Assembly (NCBI GenBank): GCA_021841725.1 | Contig: JAKCEC010000112.1 | Span: 1-5,034 of the forward strand | From: Actinomycetes bacterium | Lineage (GTDB): Bacteria; Actinomycetota; Acidimicrobiia; Acidimicrobiales; RAAP-2 | Direction of reading: 5' to 3' | DNA length: 5,034 bases | Part shown: positions 1 to 5,034 of the stretch, piece after piece | Position numbering within the stretch: the first letter of the stretch is position 1 | How the letters are laid out: each line of letters opens with the position of its first letter | Notes under the pieces: generated by a model | The model's input: the letters and a program-made list of their open reading frames with translations, nothing else | Databases searched by the model: none | What the model was told of the DNA's origin: nothing | Made by a program: the position numbers and the translations under genes

Positions 1-382
1 CATGCTGAGCTTTCACCTCTTCGACGACGCGACGCGGGCGTGGCTCACCGCGATGAGCACGGCGCCGTCGCTCCTCGGGGGCTTCGACCACTCGTTGCGC
101 CGGGCGATGGACGCGGGGGACGCGGCGGACCCGCTCGAGTTGGTGCGGGCGCTCTACCGCGAACATTCATCACCCGTCACGTCGTCGCTGCACGCGGTGG
201 CGGAACTGATGATGGATCACGACGAACGCCTGGCGATGTGGCGCCACCAACACACGCTGATGGCCGGACGTCAAATCGGTCGACGCCCCGGCACGGGCGG
301 ATCGGCGGGGCTGGCCTACCTCGACACCACGCTCGGTCAACGTCTCTACCCGCTCCTCTGGGAAGTGAGGAGTGTCCTATGA
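1..382 (+). CDS. kynA: Tryptophan 2,3-dioxygenase, C-terminal part (5' end outside window)
   Basis: This is the C-terminal 126 residues of a heme enzyme that oxidatively opens the indole ring of L-tryptophan to N-formylkynurenine, the first step of the kynurenine pathway. The reading frame is open to the left edge, so the ATG at 2 is probably internal. Bacterial TDO is usually about 260-290 residues, so roughly half is missing. Counting from that ATG, the visible part carries the family block WRHQH (80-84), whose last His (codon 251-253) fits the proximal heme ligand. The substrate-binding loop GTGGSAG follows at 97-103 (most homologues read GTGGTSG or GTGGSSG), then YLDTTL and a C-terminal LYPLLWEVR. 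The stop TGA at 380-382 overlaps the kynU ATG at 379-381, which points to translational coupling in one operon. The identification is firm from these motifs and from the kynU neighbour. Confidence 0.93.
   Translation, partial: MLSFHLFDDATRAWLTAMSTAPSLLGGFDHSLRRAMDAGDAADPLELVRALYREHSSPVTSSLHAVAELMMDHDERLAMWRHQHTLMAGRQIGRRPGTGGSAGLAYLDTTLGQRLYPLLWEVRSVL
367..372 (+). promoter_or_regulatory. Ribosome binding site of kynU
   Basis: GAGGAG lies 6 nt before the ATG at 379, inside the last codons of kynA. It decides the kynU start: the frame is open upstream to position 40, but that extension overlaps kynA out of frame and has no family similarity. Confidence 0.75.
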
Positions 383-1611
383 CCACCCGTGAGGAATGCC
401 TCGCGCGCGACGCGCGCGACCCGCTGGCACCCCTGCGTGACGAGTTCACCTTGGCCGAGGGTGAGATTTACCTCGACGGTAATTCCCTGGGCCCCGTCTC
501 GCGCGAGGTGCGGCGCCGGGTGGACCAGGTCATCGACGAGGAGTGGGCCCGGGGACTCGTGCGGTCCTGGAACACGGCGGGGTGGATGGATGCGCCGCTG
601 CGCCTGGGGGACCGGCTCGCGCCCCTCGTTGGCGCGCGAGCCGGCGAGGTCCTGGTCGCCGACACCCTGACCTTCCTGCTGGCCAAGATCATCGGCGGCG
701 CACTCGAATTACGCCCGCGGCGGCGCGTTCTCCTCACCGACGCCGCGAACTTTCACTCCGACCTCTATATCGCGGCGGGAATGGCCCGCCTCGTCGCCCG
801 TGGGGTCGAAGTGCGGACCATCGACCGCGACGCGTTGGCGGCGCACCTCGACGAGGACGTCGCCCTCGTCATGTTGACGCACGTCGACTTTCGTACGGGC
901 GAGATGCTCGACATGGCCGGTATCACCCGCGCGGTGCACGACGCGGGCGCGCTGATGCTCTGGGACCTCGCGCACTCCACCGGGGCGGTGCCGGTGGACC
1001 TCACCGGCGCCGACGTCGACTTCGCGGCGGGCTGCGGCTACAAGTACCTCAACGGGGGGCCCGGGGCGCCGGCCTTCATGTACGTCGCCCCGCGTTGGCA
1101 GGGGGTGTTGGCTAATCCGCTGCCGGGGTGGTTGGGTCACGCGCGCCCCTTTGACTTCGAGGCCACGTACGAATCAGCGCCGGGGATGCGCGCCTACGTC
1201 ACGTCCTCGCCCTCGGTCCTCGCCCTCGGCGCGCTCGAGGGCGCCCTGGCGGTCTTCGAGAGGACGTCCATGGCGGAGGTCCGCACTAAGAGCCTGGCCT
1301 TGACCGATCTCTTCATCGAGCTGGTCGACCAGGCGCTGCCCGGCGTCGTCGAGGTCGTGACGCCCCGCGCCCACGACCGGCGCGCGAGTCAGGTCGCGCT
1401 GCGACACCCGAACGGCTACGGGGTCGTCCAGGCCCTCATCGAACGAGGGGTCATCGGCGACTTCCGCGCCCCCGACATTTGCCGCTTCGGCTTCACGCCG
1501 CTCTACCTGCGCTACGTCGACGTCTACGACGCGGTGGCCATCCTGGTCGACGTGATGGCCAGCGACGCCCACCGGGCGCCGCGCTTCGCGGTCCGGCGGG
1601 CGGTGACGTGA
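379..1611 (+). CDS. kynU: Kynureninase
   Basis: This is a PLP-dependent, fold-type I hydrolase that cleaves L-kynurenine to anthranilate and L-alanine in the cytoplasm. The ATG at 379 gives 410 residues, normal for bacterial KynU, and places YLDGNSLGP at 31-39 as in homologues. The segment WDLAHSTGAVP (195-205) supplies the Asp that should contact the pyridine nitrogen (D196) and a conserved His (H199). CGYKYLNGGPGAPAF (219-233) contains the expected Schiff-base lysine K222 preceded by Y221. DTLT (95-98) fits the phosphate-binding loop. W64 and S277 sit where, as I recall, the Pseudomonas enzyme has Trp64 and Thr282 and the human enzyme His102 and Asn333. This favours kynurenine over 3-hydroxykynurenine. 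NFHSD (124-128) has His where many homologues have Pro. The gene overlaps kynA by 4 nt and ends one base from the convergent purU stop. No kynurenine formamidase gene is seen in the window. Confidence 0.96.
   Translation: MTTREECLARDARDPLAPLRDEFTLAEGEIYLDGNSLGPVSREVRRRVDQVIDEEWARGLVRSWNTAGWMDAPLRLGDRLAPLVGARAGEVLVADTLTFLLAKIIGGALELRPRRRVLLTDAANFHSDLYIAAGMARLVARGVEVRTIDRDALAAHLDEDVALVMLTHVDFRTGEMLDMAGITRAVHDAGALMLWDLAHSTGAVPVDLTGADVDFAAGCGYKYLNGGPGAPAFMYVAPRWQGVLANPLPGWLGHARPFDFEATYESAPGMRAYVTSSPSVLALGALEGALAVFERTSMAEVRTKSLALTDLFIELVDQALPGVVEVVTPRAHDRRASQVALRHPNGYGVVQALIERGVIGDFRAPDICRFGFTPLYLRYVDVYDAVAILVDVMASDAHRAPRFAVRRAVT
403..420 (+). repeat. Tandem 9-bp duplication in the 5' end of kynU
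   Basis: GCGCGCGAC occurs twice back to back (403-411 and 412-420) and encodes Ala-Arg-Asp twice at residues 9-14. The stretch is an almost pure C/G alternation and also forms a 7-bp inverted repeat (401-407 against 413-419), so it could slip or fold shortly after the start codon. No function is claimed. Confidence 0.7.
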
Positions 1612-1618
1612 GTCACTG
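1601..1618. other. Inverted repeat spanning both convergent stop codons
   Basis: GTGAC (1603-1607) and GTCAC (1612-1616) are perfect inverted arms around a 4-nt loop. The stem extends to seven pairs if one G-T mismatch (wobble in RNA) is allowed. The kynU TGA (1609-1611) and the purU stop (1613-1615, read on the minus strand) both lie within it. There is no T-tract on either side, so it is not a classic intrinsic terminator. It may be a weak 3'-end structure or chance. Confidence 0.35.
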
Positions 1619-2461
1619 GGAGAAGACGACCGTGCGCTGACCCACCAGGGTGACGCGGTCCTCGGCGAGGAGGCGCGCGGCGCGCGCCAGTACGTTGCGC
1701 TCCACGTCGCGACCCAACGTCACGAGGTCCTCGGCGCGGCGCGCGTGCGTGACGCGCACCACGTCTTGTTCGATGATCGGACCCTCGTCGAGGTCGGCGG
1801 TGACGAAGTGCGCGGTCGCGCCGATGAGTTTCACGCCACGCTCGTAGGCCTGATGGTAGGGTCGCGCGCCCTTAAACCCGGGCAGGAACGAGTGGTGGAT
1901 GTTGATGGCCCGTCCCGCGAGGTCGGCGCAGAGACGCGGGGACAGGATCTGCATGTAGCGCGCCAGGATGACGAAGTCCACGCGTCGCTCATCGAGCAAC
2001 CCCCGCAAGCGGTCCTCGGCGTCGTCCTTGGTCGCGGGGGTCACGGGTATCTCGAAGAACGGCACCTCGTGGCGGCGCGCTAACTCGCCACAGTGCGAGT
2101 GATTGCCCACCACGGCCACGATGTCCAGGGGCAAGTCGCCCGAGTCGCGCCGGTAGAGGAGTTCGGCGAGACAGTGGTCGTATTGCGAGACCATCACCAG
2201 GGCCCGACGGCGGGTGTCTTCGCGTCGAAGGGTGAGCTCGGGGTCGAAGGGGGCGAGGGCCTCACCCAGGCGTGAACGCACGGTGTCGAGGTCCTCGGCG
2301 TCGGTCTCGAAACGCGTGCGCATACAGAACTGCGAGGTCACCGGATCGGTGAATTGATCGTTCTCCAGAATATTTCCCCCCACGCCGACGATGGCGGAAG
2401 ACGTCGCGAGGACGATGCCGGGCCGATCGATGCATTGCAGGGTGACCACGTAGACAGTCAC
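1613..2461 (-). CDS. purU: Formyltetrahydrofolate deformylase
   Basis: The enzyme hydrolyses 10-formyltetrahydrofolate to formate and THF, balancing one-carbon pools and feeding formate to formate-dependent purine synthesis (PurT) where present. The 282 residues match the usual length. An N-terminal ACT domain (about 1-80, with CIDRPGIV at 10-17 and GGNILENDQF at 28-37) is followed by a formyltransferase-fold catalytic domain. Visible motifs are SQYDHCLAELLYR (92-104; homologues often begin SHFLHCL or similar), GNHSHC (119-124), ARYMQILS (167-174), INIHHSFLPGFKGA (186-199) and LIGATAHFVTADLDEGPIIEQDV (starting at 212). By analogy with GAR transformylase the catalytic triad is N187, H189 and D225, all present. 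The start is GTG at 2461, backed by a strong Shine-Dalgarno. It is the last gene of the minus-strand cluster, 35 nt after the transporter stop, and converges on kynU. Confidence 0.96.
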   Translation of the reverse strand: MTVYVVTLQCIDRPGIVLATSSAIVGVGGNILENDQFTDPVTSQFCMRTRFETDAEDLDTVRSRLGEALAPFDPELTLRREDTRRRALVMVSQYDHCLAELLYRRDSGDLPLDIVAVVGNHSHCGELARRHEVPFFEIPVTPATKDDAEDRLRGLLDERRVDFVILARYMQILSPRLCADLAGRAINIHHSFLPGFKGARPYHQAYERGVKLIGATAHFVTADLDEGPIIEQDVVRVTHARRAEDLVTLGRDVERNVLARAARLLAEDRVTLVGQRTVVFSQ

Positions 2462-2466
2462 GCACT

Positions 2467-2471
2467 CTCCT
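2467..2471 (-). promoter_or_regulatory. Ribosome binding site of purU
   Basis: Read on the minus strand, AAAAAGGAGAGTGC precedes the GTG start. The AGGAG core is 5 nt from the start. This supports the GTG at 2461 and suggests purU is translated on its own, not by coupling to the transporter. Confidence 0.8.
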
Positions 2472-2496
2472 TTTTCTCAGCGTACCGGACGGGTTC

Positions 2497-3960
2497 TCAC
2501 TCTCCGACCAGGCCCAGACCGCTGGCCCCGAGTTCGGCACTCTCCTCCATCATCTCCACGGTGGCCGGTGACGTCGCCGCCGCGGGCGTGGTGCCCAGGA
2601 CCACGTAACTCATCACCGCGGTGAGAACGAGGAGCCCCGCCGCGAGGTTCAGGGCGGTGATGAATCCCGCCTGGCGCGGCAGGGCGGCGCCCGCCGCCGT
2701 GAAGTGCGCGAGGACCCCGCCCGCCGCGGCCGAACCAATCGAGAGTCCGACGCTCCGCAGCAGTTGGTAGAAGCCCAGGGCGGCGCCGGTGTCCGCCGAC
2801 GGGGTGGCCCGCACGATGTACCCGGGCATGGTGGCGAAGGTGAGACCACCGCCGAGTCCGGCGATACCCATGGTGACGAAGGCCTCCCACAGGGTGCGGT
2901 GCTCGTGGGTGAACGTCAGCGCCGCGAGGGCGAAGAGGAGCGCGCCCAGGGGTACCGTGACGCGGGCGTTGAAGTGTCGCACGAGGAGGGGGACGAAGCG
3001 ACTCGCGGTGAAGGTGCCGAGGGACAGGGGGACGAGGAGGAGACCCGCGGTGAAGATGGACGAGCCGAACCCGAAGCCGGCGCTGCGCGGCACCTGCACG
3101 TACTCCACGACGACGGGCATGAACAGGTACATCGACACCGAGATCATGAATCCGGACGCGTCGGCGGTGATGACGGCGCGGTGCGCCGACTGACGCAGGT
3201 TGACGAGGGGGTCGGGGCGACGCCACTCGTAGAGGCACCAGCCCACCAGTAACAGGGTCCCCGCGACGCCGATCCCGACCGAGCGCGGCGACGTCCAACC
3301 CCATACCTCCCCCTGTCCGAGTACCGAGAGGACCGCCACCAGCGCCACGGTCAGGAGTACCGCGCCGCCCACGTCGAAGGCGCGGTGCGCGTGGGACGCG
3401 GTGTCGGGCAGGACTCGCGCGGCGAGGATCAACGTGGCGCCGATCAACGCCGCGGCGAACCAGAACGCGCTGTGGTAGTCGAAGTACTGGGCGATCACGC
3501 TCGTCACGGGGTAGCCCAGGCCAACCCCGATCGCCGCGGTCACCGACAGTGACGCGATGGTGCGCGCCGCGAGGGGGGGCGCGAGGTGGCTGCGCGCGAT
3601 GGTCATGGTCACCGGTAAGAGTCCCATGCCGAGACCCTGCAGACTCCGTCCTACGAGGAGCCAGGTGAAGTCGCGTGAGAGTGCGGACATGACCAGACCG
3701 ACCAGAACGATGGAGAGGGCGACGAGCACCACGCGTCGCTGCAGGTGTCCGTCGGCCAGGCGACCCATTACCGGGGTGGCCAGGGCCCCGGTGAGCAGGG
3801 TGGCGGTGAGGATCCACTCCGCGGAGCTCAACGAGATGTGGTTCGCCTGGGCCACCGTACCGATCAGGGGTGCCCCCAGGCTGCCGATGATGGACATCAT
3901 CGTGGCCAACAGGGTGAGGGTCAGTCGCAGGGTACGCGTGGAAGGGGGCGCGGGGGGCAC
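2497..3960 (-). CDS. MFS transporter, DHA2 (14-TMS) drug/metabolite exporter type
   Basis: This is an inner-membrane, probably proton-driven exporter of 487 residues. I count about 14 hydrophobic segments, roughly 11-37, 46-64, 77-93, 98-120, 132-157, 164-183, 196-214, 226-244, 262-286, 300-318, 333-350, 356-378, 393-418 and 432-455, as in the EmrB/QacA-like DHA2 family. Motif A reads GRLADGHLQRR (66-76) in the loop after helix 2. Motif B has R105 in GRSLQGLG (104-111). A motif-C-like antiporter signature with GVGLGYP (145-151) lies in helix 5. The C-terminal tail (about 456-487) is Ala/Ser/Glu-rich and probably cytoplasmic. The GTG at 3960 is the first possible start after the in-frame stop of the upstream dehydrogenase (TAG, TCA, GTG). 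It has no good Shine-Dalgarno, so translation probably depends on termination-reinitiation. The substrate cannot be read from sequence; amphipathic drugs or a metabolite are equally possible. Confidence 0.9.
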   Translation of the reverse strand: MPPAPPSTRTLRLTLTLLATMMSIIGSLGAPLIGTVAQANHISLSSAEWILTATLLTGALATPVMGRLADGHLQRRVVLVALSIVLVGLVMSALSRDFTWLLVGRSLQGLGMGLLPVTMTIARSHLAPPLAARTIASLSVTAAIGVGLGYPVTSVIAQYFDYHSAFWFAAALIGATLILAARVLPDTASHAHRAFDVGGAVLLTVALVAVLSVLGQGEVWGWTSPRSVGIGVAGTLLLVGWCLYEWRRPDPLVNLRQSAHRAVITADASGFMISVSMYLFMPVVVEYVQVPRSAGFGFGSSIFTAGLLLVPLSLGTFTASRFVPLLVRHFNARVTVPLGALLFALAALTFTHEHRTLWEAFVTMGIAGLGGGLTFATMPGYIVRATPSADTGAALGFYQLLRSVGLSIGSAAAGGVLAHFTAAGAALPRQAGFITALNLAAGLLVLTAVMSYVVLGTTPAAATSPATVEMMEESAELGASGLGLVGE

Positions 3961-3963
3961 TGA

Positions 3964-4818
3964 CTACCGATGATAGGTGTAGAAGCCCTGGCCCGATTTA
4001 CGACCGAGTTGGCCCGCGGCGATCATCCGCGCCAGCAGCGGGGGGGTGGCGTAGTGGTTCTCGCGGAACTCGGCGTAGAGCGATTCCGCCACGGCGGCCG
4101 TGGTGTCGAGTCCGATGAGGTCGCACAGGGCGAGGGGGCCCATCGGGTGTGCGCAGCCCAACGTCATTCCCGTGTCGATGTCCTCCACGGTGGCGACCCT
4201 CGACTCGACCATGCGAATGGCCGACAGCAGGTAGGGGATGAGCAAGGCGTTTACGACGAAACCGGCGCGGTCCGGCGAGGTGATGGGCGTCTTGCCGAGC
4301 TGGTCGCGCGCCAGCGACCGGGCGGCGTCGACGGTGCGCTCGCTCGTCAGGAGTGACGCCGTCACCTCGACGAGCGCCATTACGGGCACCGGGTTGAAGA
4401 AGTGCAGTCCGACCACCTGCGCCGGACGCGAGGTGAATCCGGCCAACGTCGCAATGGGTATCGAGGACGTGTTCGAGGCGATGACCGCAGTCCGGTCGGC
4501 CAACACGTCGTCCAGCTGGCGAAAGACGTCACGCTTGAGGTCCTCGTCCTCGGCGACGGCTTCGATGACGAAGGAGAGGTCGCGAAGATCAGTGAAGTCG
4601 GTGCGGAAGTGCAGTCGCCGCTCGACGCGCTGGACCACGTCGTCGGTCACCTTGCCGGCGGTGCGGGCCCTCGCCAACGAGGCCTCGATGCGCGCGCGAC
4701 CCGCCGAGAGGGCGTCGTCATTTCGTTCGACGATCACGACGTCGAGACCCGAACGCGCCAGGACCTCGGCGATGCCCGAGCCCATGAGACCACAGCCCAC
4801 CACGCCGATTCGATCCAC
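3964..4818 (-). CDS. hbd: 3-hydroxybutyryl-CoA / 3-hydroxyacyl-CoA dehydrogenase (short, monofunctional)
   Basis: The enzyme oxidises (S)-3-hydroxyacyl-CoA to 3-oxoacyl-CoA with NAD+, or reverses this, in beta-oxidation, butanoate or phenylacetate metabolism (Hbd/PaaH/FadB2/MmgB family). GTG at 4818 gives 284 residues, the family norm. A second in-frame GTG at 4851 would add an unconserved Arg-rich 11-residue leader without its own ribosome binding site. The Rossmann motif GCGLMGSG (8-15) lies right at the N terminus. Glu31 ends the second strand (VIVERN), as expected for NAD+ ribose binding. The catalytic set matches: S115 in SNTSS, H139 in GLHFFNPVPVM, E151 in LVEV and N190 in FVVNALL. The C-terminal dimer domain has HPMGPLALCDLIGLD (224-238) and ends with GRKSGQGFYTY. 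It is the first gene of the cluster, and its stop is one codon before the transporter start. Chain-length preference and pathway are not decidable here, so the symbol is a family label. Confidence 0.94.
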   Translation of the reverse strand: MDRIGVVGCGLMGSGIAEVLARSGLDVVIVERNDDALSAGRARIEASLARARTAGKVTDDVVQRVERRLHFRTDFTDLRDLSFVIEAVAEDEDLKRDVFRQLDDVLADRTAVIASNTSSIPIATLAGFTSRPAQVVGLHFFNPVPVMALVEVTASLLTSERTVDAARSLARDQLGKTPITSPDRAGFVVNALLIPYLLSAIRMVESRVATVEDIDTGMTLGCAHPMGPLALCDLIGLDTTAAVAESLYAEFRENHYATPPLLARMIAAGQLGRKSGQGFYTYHR

Positions 4819-4822
4819 GGGA

Positions 4823-4829
4823 CCTCCCC
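4823..4829 (-). promoter_or_regulatory. Ribosome binding site deciding the dehydrogenase start
   Basis: On the minus strand, GGGGAGGTCCC stands directly before the GTG at 4818, with GGAGG 4 nt from the start. This is the main reason to prefer 4818 over the upstream GTG at 4851. Confidence 0.75.
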
Positions 4830-4844
4830 GTCGACGCGGCGCCG

Positions 4845-4859
4845 ACCTCACCCTGAGGT
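4845..4859. promoter_or_regulatory. Perfect 15-bp palindrome, possible operator
   Basis: ACCTCA (4845-4850) and TGAGGT (4854-4859) form perfect 6-bp arms around CCC, 27 bp upstream of the dehydrogenase start. The site lies where transcription from the candidate minus-strand -10 box (4861-4866) would begin, a common operator position. The octamer TGAGGTGA at 4854-4861 recurs at 4952-4959 near the other promoter. No regulator is encoded in the window, and arms this short can arise by chance. Confidence 0.35.
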
Positions 4860-4860
4860 G

Positions 4861-4866
4861 AGTCTA
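4861..4866 (-). promoter_or_regulatory. Candidate -10 box for the dehydrogenase-MFS-purU cluster
   Basis: Read on the minus strand this is TAGACT, which fits the TAnnnT pattern of actinobacterial sigma-A -10 elements. Transcription would start near 4854, leaving a leader of about 35 nt before GTG 4818. No recognisable TTGACA-like -35 box stands 16-18 bp upstream, so the call is weak. Confidence 0.3.
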
Positions 4867-4946
4867 GGTCGTCCCGGTTCGCTGATTCGCATAGGCGCGA
4901 GCGCCGACAGCGATCGCGGCACCCCTCGTTATCAGGTCGGTGTGAG

Positions 4947-4952
4947 TAAAGT
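4947..4952 (+). promoter_or_regulatory. Candidate -10 box for the right-hand gene (ppa)
   Basis: TAAAGT fits TAnnnT. It lies in the only A/T-richer patch before the plus-strand gene and would give a leader of about 40 nt to ATG 4999. The -35 region is not recognisable, so confidence is low. Confidence 0.3.
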
Positions 4953-4985
4953 GAGGTGACGCCGTACGCGCGGTGCCGTCGTTGG

Positions 4986-4992
4986 AAAGGAG
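4986..4992 (+). promoter_or_regulatory. Ribosome binding site of the right-hand gene
   Basis: AAAGGAG is followed by 6 nt and then ATG 4999. Quality and spacing are ideal, which shows that the short open frame at the window edge is a real gene start. Confidence 0.8.
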
Positions 4993-4998
4993 ACGTCG

Positions 4999-5034
4999 AT
5001 GGACACCATCAACGTCATCGTCGAGATCCCCGCG
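4999..5034 (+). CDS. ppa: Start of a probable inorganic pyrophosphatase (3' end outside window)
   Basis: Only the first 12 codons are present, reading MDTINVIVEIPA. Family I soluble inorganic pyrophosphatases typically begin with a short lead and then V-x-(V/I)-E-I-P-(K/A)-G-S-x-N-K-Y-E. The VIVEIPA here fits the first beta strand of that fold exactly at the N terminus. The enzyme hydrolyses pyrophosphate to phosphate in the cytoplasm and pulls biosynthetic reactions forward. The gene has a strong Shine-Dalgarno and is divergent from the dehydrogenase cluster. With so few residues and none of the catalytic Asp residues visible, the product name is an inference. That a gene begins here is much more certain. 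Confidence 0.65.
   Translation, partial: MDTINVIVEIPA

Noticed and set aside
40..378. In-frame upstream extension of kynU by 113 residues
   Set aside because: It overlaps the well-supported kynA frame, shows Arg/Gly/Pro-rich low-information translation, and the ATG at 379 has a proper ribosome binding site and matches the family N terminus.
709..1572. Minus-strand open frames inside kynU
   Set aside because: They are Arg/Val/Asp-rich shadows of the kynU codons without start signals or similarity to a known family.
2704..3252. Open frame on the plus strand opposite the transporter
   Set aside because: It is Glu/Gly/Arg-rich and composition-driven, with no ribosome binding site or domain signature. 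It is an antisense shadow of the MFS coding sequence.
2477..3817. Long (446-residue) open frame on the minus strand overlapping the transporter
   Set aside because: Its translation is Arg/His/Pro/Gly-rich without any motif. It is a frame-shifted shadow of the MFS gene, as expected from strong GC bias at third positions.
4819..4851. N-terminal extension of the dehydrogenase to the GTG at 4851
   Set aside because: It would put Arg-rich, unconserved residues before the Rossmann strand, which normally begins at residues 3-4. The strong ribosome binding site fits only the GTG at 4818, and the palindrome and expected transcription start fall around 4851.
4894..4917. GGCGC-GA-GCGCC dyad and GCGATCGC palindrome in the intergenic region
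   Set aside because: Both are short, GC-only or single-copy, and lack a T-tract or any placement suggesting a terminator or operator. They are expected at this base composition.
4238..4959. Two overlapping plus-strand open frames opposite the dehydrogenase
   Set aside because: Both are antisense shadows of a gene with a complete set of catalytic residues. Their translations are Ser/Arg- or Gly/Asp-rich and carry no recognisable motif.

Overview
This window looks like ordinary chromosome from a high-GC bacterium, most likely an actinobacterium. The signs are a strong G/C bias at third codon positions, three GTG starts out of five visible starts, purine-rich AGGAG-type ribosome binding sites, and tightly packed genes. 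The class cannot be fixed from the sequence alone; Acidimicrobiia-like Actinobacteria are a guess. Almost all of the window is coding, and the largest gap is about 180 bp near the right end. I see no tRNA, rRNA, CRISPR array, insertion sequence, phage gene or large repeat.

Left part, plus strand (1-1611): the 3' end of a tryptophan 2,3-dioxygenase gene (kynA) runs into a complete kynureninase gene (kynU) through an ATGA overlap. Together they make up most of the tryptophan-to-anthranilate branch: TDO opens the indole ring to N-formylkynurenine, a formamidase not seen here would remove formate, and KynU cleaves kynurenine to anthranilate and alanine. Two active-site positions of this KynU resemble the bacterial, kynurenine-preferring type.

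Middle, minus strand (4818 down to 1613): a compact three-gene cluster read leftwards. It encodes a short-type 3-hydroxybutyryl-CoA dehydrogenase, a 14-helix DHA2-type MFS exporter that starts one sense codon after the dehydrogenase stop, and formyltetrahydrofolate deformylase (purU) 35 nt further on. The deformylase runs tail-to-tail into kynU with a single base between the two stop codons. The three products do not form a known pathway. PurU and the Kyn pathway share only one product, formate.

Right end (4819-5034): a divergent intergenic region with weak promoter candidates for both directions and a small perfect palindrome. It is followed by a well-formed ribosome binding site and the first 12 codons of a plus-strand gene that looks like inorganic pyrophosphatase (ppa). 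The window contains no clearly new system. The points most worth a second look are the one-base convergent junction, the stop-to-start coupling of dehydrogenase and transporter, and the small dyad in the divergent promoter region.
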